Assembly (NCBI GenBank): GCA_003550325.1
Contig: QKWP01000768.1
Coordinates: 74,726-138,725 of the forward strand
Direction of reading: 5' to 3'
Length of the DNA: 64,000 nt
Origin: Gigaspora rosea
Taxonomy: Eukaryota > Glomeromycota > Glomeromycetes > Diversisporales > Gigasporaceae
The position numbers and the translations under genes were made by a program. Shown piece by piece: positions 56,866 to 64,000 of this stretch; position 1 is the stretch's first letter, and every line of letters starts with the position of its first letter. Under the pieces are notes generated by a model. The model made no database searches. It saw only the letters and a list, made by a program, of their open reading frames with translations, and was not told where the DNA came from.

Positions 56866-58560
56866 AAATTTTGAGTATCACTATTATTAAGATTGGTAGA
56901 GGAAGAGGATTCATTATACAAATCCCTTAGCCGATGATGGAAGGTTTCGAAATAGTTAATACGAGCTTGTAGTTCTCTTATAGTCTGGTTCAAAAGTTTT
57001 AGCTTGTTCCTGTAACAGAGCAATAATCTGGGCCTGTTGTTTTATTTGTTCCTGGAGAAAAGGAAACAGATCTATGGGGTCAATAGTGGTTGATGCAGTT
57101 TTTATGGGTGCAATAATAGGTGATTCTGGTGTTGGAGAAGTTGGAGGTAGCAGAGTTTCTGGATCTGGCTGGGAATGAAGAGCTTCATAGCATTCCTTAC
57201 AATAGGAGTCAAATTGTTCTAACTCGGTATTCTTTTTGACCATTATGCATTTCTTACAAAGTCCAACAGTTCCTTGGAATTTTCTTTGTAAGTTTTCCAT
57301 AGCTTCCCTTTGGTCAACGTCAGGGTGGCTTGTATCAAAAGATTCAGCCAGGATTCATTGCAGGATTTCTTCTTCGGTTTCATTTAATTGGACTTGGTAG
57401 GCTCTCATGATTGTATTGACTTCATCATATGTATAGTCCTGGTTTGATCAATCAGTAGCTTGGGGTTCAACTGCATGAGCGAGGTCTTCATCACTTTTCC
57501 AATCTGTATCTTGGCAAGGCAGTAAATTTAGCTTTGGTTAAGGTTATATGCATGTCCAGCATTCCTGGAAGATTCAGTATAATGGCACACTCGAGTCCAT
57601 AAGTTATAGTTGGAATTCCATTCAACATCCTGGGCAGCTTTGTAAGCATACAAGCATTCAAGGTTGCAGAACCGAGTATCCTCTCAGATAGAATCTAATT
57701 TAATCATCTCGGATCTAATGCCTTGTTCTTTACAAAGCTTACATTTTGTTAGTGTTTCTCAGCTTTCACTATTGGTAAAGAATTCAATTCTTCGAGGGTC
57801 TTCTGGGTCCAAGGCTTGGTGGAAATCTATCCAACATCCCTTGAAAACCAAAGTTTCCTCCAAGGGCCTGATTTCTTCTGGTCTTTTAGGTACCTTGCAT
57901 TTACAGCAATGGTTAATCCTGAAAGGAGAAAAATGGGTAGCCGATTGGTATTTACATCCTGGGGCTAGCAACCATATTGATATCGTTGGTTTTCAAGAAT
58001 CTGGGTTATTTGGAGGCAGTTAGCACTGATGTGTCCATACTGTCTATATTGATAACATAGGTTATCAGGACAGTCCTTATACAGGTGTCCAGGTTGAGTG
58101 CATGTTTTGCAAACATTTCATTTGGGGGCTTGTTTAGGGCAATGTGCAGCCAAATGTCCATAGCGACGACTGTGATAACATTCATTATTGGGACAGTTTG
58201 CATAAAGATGGTTGTAAGAGTTCAACAGCCATATTTTTGTTTAGTGAATGAGGCAATGGGTCTGCATTTGTGAGTAATGGTTGTCCAATCTCTACTACAT
58301 AGACTTCTTTTGGACTGAGATATTCTTGTTCAAACTTTTTCTTCTCATCAGTGATAGTAGGTTGGGCAGGCAAAGGTTGATCATGCTCATAGGTAGTAGG
58401 TACGTGAATTTTCTTTTTATTCTACCTAAGGGTATAAGCCTTATTTTTCTAACTGTAAGTAGCATCTACTTTTTGAAACCAGTCATTTCCTAAAAGTAAT
58501 GAATAAGAAGTGGCATTTAATTACTTCAATGTCCAAGGGATTGGAGCTTCCTTCAATTTC
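56866..58560 (-). pseudogene. Cys-rich spacer between protease and reverse transcriptase
   Basis: This coding region sits where PR usually joins RT closely. From 58230 down: a tandem run of CCHC-like knuckles (ECYHSRRYGHLAAHC, CKTCTQPGHLYKDC, LCYQYRQYGHISANC), several with a lost Cys (now Ser or Tyr). Then HCCKCKVPKRPEEIRPLEE, GCWIDFHQALDPEDPRRIEF, KCKLCKEQG and FCNLECLYAY, which form CxxC pairs. Finally a 114-codon frame (56956-57300): GLCKKCIMVKKNTELEQFDS then YCKECYE, a CxxC-x16-CxxC zinc-ribbon-like pair, a Pro/Thr-rich linker and a coiled-coil-like LQEQIKQQAQIIALLQEQAK. Stops interrupt it. I recognise the zinc patterns but not the domain as a whole. Confidence 0.55.
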
Positions 58561-58860
58561 AATAGATAAGTTTTTAATTATGCCTAGAGGTCGAACAGAA
58601 GGTCCAGTAGCTGAGACAATAAAGCTAGAAAAAGGTGCTTCTATTTTCAATCCAAGTTCTTTTACAACTTGGCTAGAAATCATGCTAACAGCAGCATCAC
58701 TATCAATTACAGCATAGTAAGGCTTTCTATTGAGTTTAATATTGCACTTGACAGGAGTAGTATAGGTAGGTGTCTGGGTCTGAGAGGTTTTGAATTCTTC
58801 AATCAAATAATTAGAGAGAGCAATTCTAATAGTTTTATTAGCCAAGAAAGCTTCAAATTC
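58561..58860 (-). pseudogene. Retroviral-type aspartic protease of the Ty3/gypsy element
   Basis: The minus-strand frame reads CNIKLNRKPYYAVIDSDAAV then SMISSQVVKELGLKI and RPLGIIKNLSIEIEG. The active-site triad is D-S-D (58684-58724 region) where D-S/T-G is expected, a Gly to Asp change that should inactivate the enzyme. The hydrophobic and gly-containing flap region downstream is consistent with the family. Confidence 0.8.
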
Positions 58861-59159
58861 TTCATAGGTATAATTATTGGCAGTTTCAAGAGTATAAATA
58901 TTATGAGGATAGGGAGTGGATGATCGATTGTGAGATTTGGATTGATCAGAGGAGCAATAGCTTCAGTTATTATAGTATCTGTCACGGGACTGACTTCAGC
59001 TCCTGGATTGGTCATATCCAGAACAGTTATAATTTCTATCACGGGACTGGCTTCTATTTCTGGATCTGGATCTATTATAGGATCGGTTATTCCTAGAGAA
59101 GTAATTACTGCTTCTACCTCGGGACTGGTATCCTTGGTAGTCCTTCCTATTGTCCTAAT

Positions 59160-61155
59160 ATCGAGTATGACAATTTCAGATAAAATGTTCTTTTTGACCA
59201 CAATAATAACATGTAGCATTTCCAGTATTGAGTTGGGGCCAGTTCTTACTCTGGTCAGTATAATATGCAGGAGTAATGGTAGGAGGAGCAGCTTGTTTTT
59301 CAGCAAGATTAATACTGAGTTTAGCAATTTGCTTGGTCATGCAGGCAATAGTCTGATTAATATTATCATTTGCATTTTAGTCTGAGGTCATCATTCGTCC
59401 TGTTTCTCATTTACGTGCTTCAGTAATAGCAGCAGCCAAGTTAGCAGGTTCAGCAGCTTGAACATTCATAGTATATTCAGGTCGTAATTCTTGAATAAAG
59501 AACTGGATCATAACTGCAGCTGAAAAGTTATTTAGAGGGTCTATATGTTCTTTTAATTGCTTAAACGACTAATGTAAGTGTCAATAGTGTCTGTGCCTTG
59601 TTTGATTTCAAAGAGTTGTTTTTGTCAGGCAGCCTTTTGTTTGGTAGAGCTAAATTTTTCTTTGAAGAGATGAGTAAAATTATAAACTCGATTACCATCA
59701 ACAACATTACTATGTTGGTTGTAATGAAAATGTGTTGGAGCATTAGCAAGGCTGAAGAACTATTCCTGGACGTTGTCCTTCATATAAGCAGTAGCTAACT
59801 CCAGTTGGCGAGCAGGGCTCCAATGGTTAGCTTTGGCAGCTCATTCAAATTTCTCAACCCAGATAACAGGGTCCTGAGTTCTATCACCTCAATAAAAATC
59901 AATTTTAATAAGGAACTTTTCATTACTACATCCAAGAGCATTGGCAAGAGCAGTCATAGCTTGTGCAGCATCTTGTAAAGCTTCATCTCCCATGTTTAAT
60001 TCTGGTTCTGGTTCTTCATTTTCTATTGTTCCTTCTGATTTAGGTTCTGAATGTACTTCTTCTTCTTCTAGTTCTTCCTGATTATTTATTTCTTCTCGTA
60101 TTTCTGCTAGGTCATCAAAAATTTTGTCTAAATTTATTTCTTCTAAATTTTCTTCTACTAAATTTATTTCTTCTGAGTGAATTTCTGGTTCAACAATTCC
60201 TTGGTAGGATAGGCTCCAATTATTTGGGGCTAAACAATTTCTAGTTGAGGAGTAAAGGTTTGACATTGGCGTTGCAGAGGAGGAGTACATAAGGGAGTAA
60301 TATCAGGTGAAAAATGGGTTTCAGGATAGACTTCAGTAATTACAGGTAGATGTAGAGTAGTTGTAGGTTGAGGTGTACGTTGAAAATAGGTATAAGGATT
60401 GATATTTTGTATAATTCGAGCAATTCGATTTGGAGAAAGAGTATGTTGGGTAGGAAGAGAATGATCTAGGAGAATTTCACTAAGAGGAGAAGTTGGAAAT
60501 GGAAGTATAGAAGGAAAAGGTATTTGGGTAGTATTTTCGTCATAAGGTTCTAATATAGGGGAGTGAATAGAATGGGAGGGTCCTGCTTAGTTATCTAAAT
60601 CTTCTGGTTGTAAGGTCAAGAGATAGATATAAGACTAAATTCAAGATCATCAGTAGTTTGAATTATAGGTGAAAGGTGATCAAGAGTATCGATAATACAG
60701 CCAAGTGGAGGAGTAGAAATAGTAAGGCCTTCAATATAGTGGTCAAAGATATTTGCTGGAAGATCTGCTGGTAAAGTAGAGGCAAGAGTATATTGAGTGA
60801 AGCGTCAGAGTAAATCAGTGATAACTTCTTTAGGTCCAAATAAGGACTATAGCATTGGCAGCTAAAAACAAGATCACAAGCAGCAGCTCTACAAGTATTA
60901 TAGCTATTTGGATGAGTTAAAATGAAAAGGAGTCAATAGTATATTGTAATATCAGCTAGCAAAATAAGTATCCTGGTACTAATTCCAAAAACGTCAAAAA
61001 TGTCGATGATAGATATAAGGTGGATAGCAAATAGTGCAAGATAAATCTGAGTAACTGAGTTGGAGAACACTAGTAGCAAGAGCAGATGGATGGTTAGCGT
61101 CGTGTGCTTTGAATTGTTGCTGATGAATTTGGTAGGCTCTATTTACACTAGTCAT
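59160..61155 (-). pseudogene. Gag of the Ty3/gypsy element
   Basis: A start codon at 61153-61155 opens NRAYQIHQQQFKAHDANHPS and TSVLQLSYSDLSCTICYPPY, followed by stop-interrupted stretches. An acidic segment (60290-59889; EEINLVEENLEEINLDKIFD) precedes the capsid part: DEALQDAAQAMTALANALG, then DPVIWVEKFE, a typical gag motif, and FKEKFSSTKQKAA with EIKQGTDTIDTYI. After a region with SLNLAEKQ-like sequence comes CYYCGQKEHFI-NC (59170-59212), a CCHC knuckle with a stop inside, and an Arg/Ser-rich tail (NYNRSRSRNRSQSRD-like). Numerous stops show decay. Confidence 0.75.
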
Positions 61156-61557
61156 AAAGAGACCTAAAAGCTTGACAACTAGTTTTTTTTTAACTAAAAA
61201 GGTAAGGAAATAGATAAAGGTTTCAATATACTATCGGAGAGGTAAGAGGGGTTTCTTATCTGGTTCTAAAACTAACAAAATAAAAATTACTAAAACAAAA
61301 GAGGAGTGCTACAAAAGCAGAGGCTTCAAGTATGCCCTTCTGAACGAATCTTTTTCAATTCGACAGGAAAATACTGGTGCAACAAATGCAAGAGGCTTCA
61401 AGTATGCCCTTCTGAACGAATCTCTTTCAATTCAACAGAAAAACCAAAAACAATTACTTAATCAGAAAAGAGGAGAGGAAGAGAAGAGGTAGCCAAAAAA
61501 ATATTCTTGTAGAGATGAGGAAAAAGAGGTCCTAATGTTCCAGCTGTTTTAATTGTT
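61156..61557 (-). other. 5' leader of the Ty3/gypsy element
   Basis: Untranslated leader between PBS and gag. A block containing AGGCTTCAAGTATGCCCTTC and GAACGAATCTTTTTCAATTC occurs twice (61319-61368 and 61389-61437), a direct repeat of about 50 bases. Confidence 0.6.
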
Positions 61558-61576
61558 TCTGCCAGAAGGCACCAAA
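61558..61576 (-). other. Primer-binding site
   Basis: On the minus strand TGGTGCCTTCTGGCAGA starts a few bases after the 5' LTR. It begins TGG, complementary to a tRNA CCA end, so the presumed primer tRNA ends GCCAGAAGGCACCA. I do not assign the tRNA identity. Confidence 0.65.
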
Positions 61577-62067
61577 ATTTACAAGCGACTATAGCCTTCA
61601 ATATAGTACTTGCAACACAGCACATAGCGACAGGGATCTTGTAAGGATCAGAGAAGATATAAAGTGGTGTGGAAGTAGAATATTACTTTACTAGAGCAGT
61701 TCAGTTTATATTTATCAATTAACAATAGTGTATTTATTTGACAAAGGTATATTTTATTTATTTAGATAATAATATTCAAGAGATATAACTATTTTATGTA
61801 TTAGAGAGAAGAGAAGGGGGATCTGAGTCTAAGCTAAAAAGCTACTTGTAGAAAGGAAGAAAGCTAGGGTTTATATATCTTTCAAGGGAGTAATAAATAA
61901 TATAATAATATAAAGATAATAATTATAAACTGTAAAACTATAAAACTGTAAAACTGCAAAACTGCAAAACTGCAAAACTGTAAAACTGTAAAACTGTAAA
62001 ACTGTAAAACTATAAAACTGTAAACTCCACTTTGCTCTGTATCTAACAAGAAACCTATTGTATAACA
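61577..62067 (-). repeat. 5' LTR of the Ty3/gypsy element
   Basis: Matches the 3' LTR but is 30 bases longer because its AACTGTAAA minisatellite (61926-62030) has more units. Its inner edge has lost the TG (ATTTACAAG instead of TGTTACAAG). The sequence difference between LTRs indicates the insertion is not recent. Confidence 0.9.
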
Positions 62068-62071
62068 TTGT

Positions 62072-64000
62072 GTTTGCGTATGTTTATCATATTAAGTACA
62101 TAATGATAATTTATATGTTATTTGTTGTGATCTAGTTCTGTATATTTTATTGAATAATCTTTAGAGTTAGGGTCATCTTATATTAGGGTTGGATTAGGTT
62201 TTAGGTAGTTATATATAAGCAAAATTGCTTTCTGGCATGTTTAATTAACCCACCCGAGGTAAGTTTAGACTGTCACCTTGTACTCATGTAACTTTTATAT
62301 ATAGATCAGCCAATTAGAATCATGAAATTTTGTTTATCCAAAGAAGTTAAATTTCAAAAAAACACAAAAATATAAAACCAATAGCCTAAACCCATTTTGG
62401 TGCATTAATTAAAAATATAGAGAAGGCAATTTTAGCTATATATATACTCTTTTCTAATAGTAAACTATTTTTACAATTTCAGTAATATTTATTAATAAAA
62501 ATTTTGCATAGCTTACTCTTAAACTTGCTGTATTGGTCTAAAAATTTGCCGTACTAAATTTAGTACAGTATTAAAAAAATTATAGTATACAAAAACTTGT
62601 AATAAAAATTAAAAAAAAATACATTTTTAGATTGTTTTGGATCCAATTTTGATTTTGGCTTGATTAAAAAAAATAAATAATAATTTTTTTAAATAGCTTA
62701 AATAACCTGTTTTACAGTAACACACATCTAAAATGGTTAGTCTATTTATATATTTTATATAGTAAAACATAGTAAAAACATAGTAAAAAATTAGTAAACT
62801 TAAATTTCTTGTAACTTCTTATATACTGAACCAATTTTAATGAATTTACTATCATTAGAATTAGAAAAATTAGCTCTACAACCTGATTAAAAAATTAATA
62901 AAATTTTATTAATTAAATTTTTTTGTTATTTATAATTTAGTATTTTTTAGCTGCACTTTTAGAACCAATTTTTCTTTTAAAAATATTAATATAACATTTG
63001 ATAAGTAAGTTGAATTTTAAATATACCAAAATAAAACATAAATATAGAATTATATATTAAATAAATTTAATTTGAAGTTATTAATACCAATTTTTTAAAA
63101 TTTAACTTTTAGTACAGCAAACGGATACCCATTAAGCTAATTTTTGAATTACATAAATATAGTATAACCCACAATAGTGACATGACAAAATTAAACATTC
63201 TATATGCATATGCAAGATTGTGACTAAAGCAAGCAAGAATTTAAATATAGTATATATAGTTAAATAGAAGAATTGAAGTAACTATAATAAGATTGAGACT
63301 AATGTAAATGTGACTATTGCAAGGTTATACTGTAAACAAAAATTATTCAGCATAACAAATTATATATAATTCCAAAATTTTTTAAAATTTTATAAAAATT
63401 TAAGATATTTATTATTTCTAAATATAGAAATGCAAATTTAATTCAAAAATTACATTAATTACTAAACAGTAATTTATTACTATATATAGTAATTAACTAA
63501 AAATTTTTTTAAAATTATAAAATTTTAATGATATGTACAACTTGTTATACTAAATAATTTTATTTAAAAACATTTGCTAGTTTATTAGTAAAAAATTTGT
63601 TTATTTATTTTTATAACTGATAATTCTAGTTTATTATAAAAACTATATTAAAGTTTAAAAAACTAGTCAAATTTAAAAATCTAAATTTTACTTAAACTTA
63701 ATTATTTTAAAACTGTAAATGATTATATAGTAATAACTATATAGAGAGATAACTGTATTTCTTAAAAATTTCAAAGAAGATGCTTAATTTTGGATTTTTT
63801 AATTAAAAAATCAAAATTAAGTATCTCCTCTAAAATTTAAAAAATATAAAATTAAACATACTACTATAATGTATTTTTATGTGCTTTCAAGTTTTATTAG
63901 AGCAAAATATTATAATAAATTAATAAAATTTTATGTATAATAGTATTTTTAGTATTTTTATTAATAAATTATAGAAAATATTATGATTCTCAAAATTTTA
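62072..64000. other. AT-rich intergenic end of window
   Basis: No gene supported. Traces of pogo-MITE-like sequence (CACAATAGTGACATGAC at 63171, GCAAGGTTATACTGT at 63319, TATAGAGAGATAACTGT at 63739) and a spacer relative of the 23970-24790 array (63770-63900) are visible. Confidence 0.45.

Larger units (their letters stand above)
52328..62067 (-). mobile_element. Ty3/gypsy LTR retrotransposon, 9.74 kb, degraded
   Basis: LTRs lie at 52328-52788 (3' LTR) and 61577-62067 (5' LTR), flanked by TTGT at 52324-52327 and 62068-62071. The element reads on the minus strand: primer-binding site, gag with CCHC, protease, a Cys-rich spacer, reverse transcriptase, RNase H, integrase, a third ORF, and a polypurine tract next to the 3' LTR. 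The RT-before-integrase order identifies Ty3/gypsy. Many stops and frameshifts show it is defective. Confidence 0.9.

Noticed and set aside
58803-59385. Long frames on both strands (174 and 151 codons) in the Ty3/gypsy region
   Set aside because: They come from an Arg/Ser-rich repetitive tail of gag read in wrong frames; the translations are low-complexity Ile/Leu/Ser strings.

Overview
The window is very AT-rich eukaryotic DNA with GT-AG spliceosomal introns (79-128 bases where both ends can be placed) and almost no host genes. It is packed with nested transposable elements of fungal type: a Ngaro/PAT-like tyrosine-recombinase retrotransposon, a Ty3/gypsy element, a Tc1/mariner-like transposon, a Plavaka-like two-gene transposon, and many foldback MITEs with hAT-, Mutator- or pogo-like ends. 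The families, base composition and one small secreted-protein gene suggest an early-diverging fungus, most likely an arbuscular mycorrhizal (Glomeromycotina, Rhizophagus-like) genome. That assignment is inference, with no database search. No rRNA gene, genuine tRNA gene, CRISPR array or bacterial-type operon was seen.

Layout. 1-5 kb: foldback repeats, including one with telomere-like motifs in its loop (1803-2472) and a 745-bp pogo-like MITE carrying a nested 250-bp MITE (3927-4924). 5.1-11.5 kb: a YR retrotransposon with the classic A1-ORFs-B1-A2-B2 repeat layout. 11.6-14.6 kb: an LTR-like direct-repeat pair, a MULE-type MITE with a 9-bp duplication and small foldbacks. 15.8-16.2 kb: the only convincing intact host-type gene, a two-exon 123-aa secreted protein. 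16.6-25 kb: relics, a hAT MITE, a pogo-like MITE split by a tRNA-headed retroposon, and an array of AT palindromes. 25-28.4 kb: a Tc1/mariner-like element with a broken transposase and a 910-base assembly gap. 31.2-36 kb: a minus-strand multi-exon pseudogene ending in a RING-like domain and cut by at least five insertions. 37.2-40.2 kb: three levels of nested MITEs. 41-48.25 kb: a 7.27-kb element with matching termini and a 3-bp TSD holding two divergent genes, a Plavaka-like transposase and an unrecognised repeat-containing basic protein. 49.4-50.7 kb: a TIR element inside a (TTA)n microsatellite. 52.3-62.1 kb: a 9.74-kb minus-strand Ty3/gypsy element with LTRs, PBS, PPT, gag, pol and a third ORF. 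62.1-64 kb: AT-rich relics.

How it fits together. Nearly every autonomous element is broken by in-frame stops, frameshifts and later insertions, while several MITE copies keep clean target duplications. The nesting therefore gives a relative chronology: coding elements are old, the 745-bp pogo MITE, the 297-bp 8-bp-TSD MITE and the hAT MITEs are younger. A three-copy coding repeat at 46.9-47.3 kb shows CGA, TGA and CAA at the same codon, direct evidence of CpG-type decay. The most unusual signals are the two-gene Plavaka-like transposon, a palindromic sequence module shared by two MITE families with different termini, and a cysteine-rich spacer between protease and reverse transcriptase in the Ty3/gypsy element.
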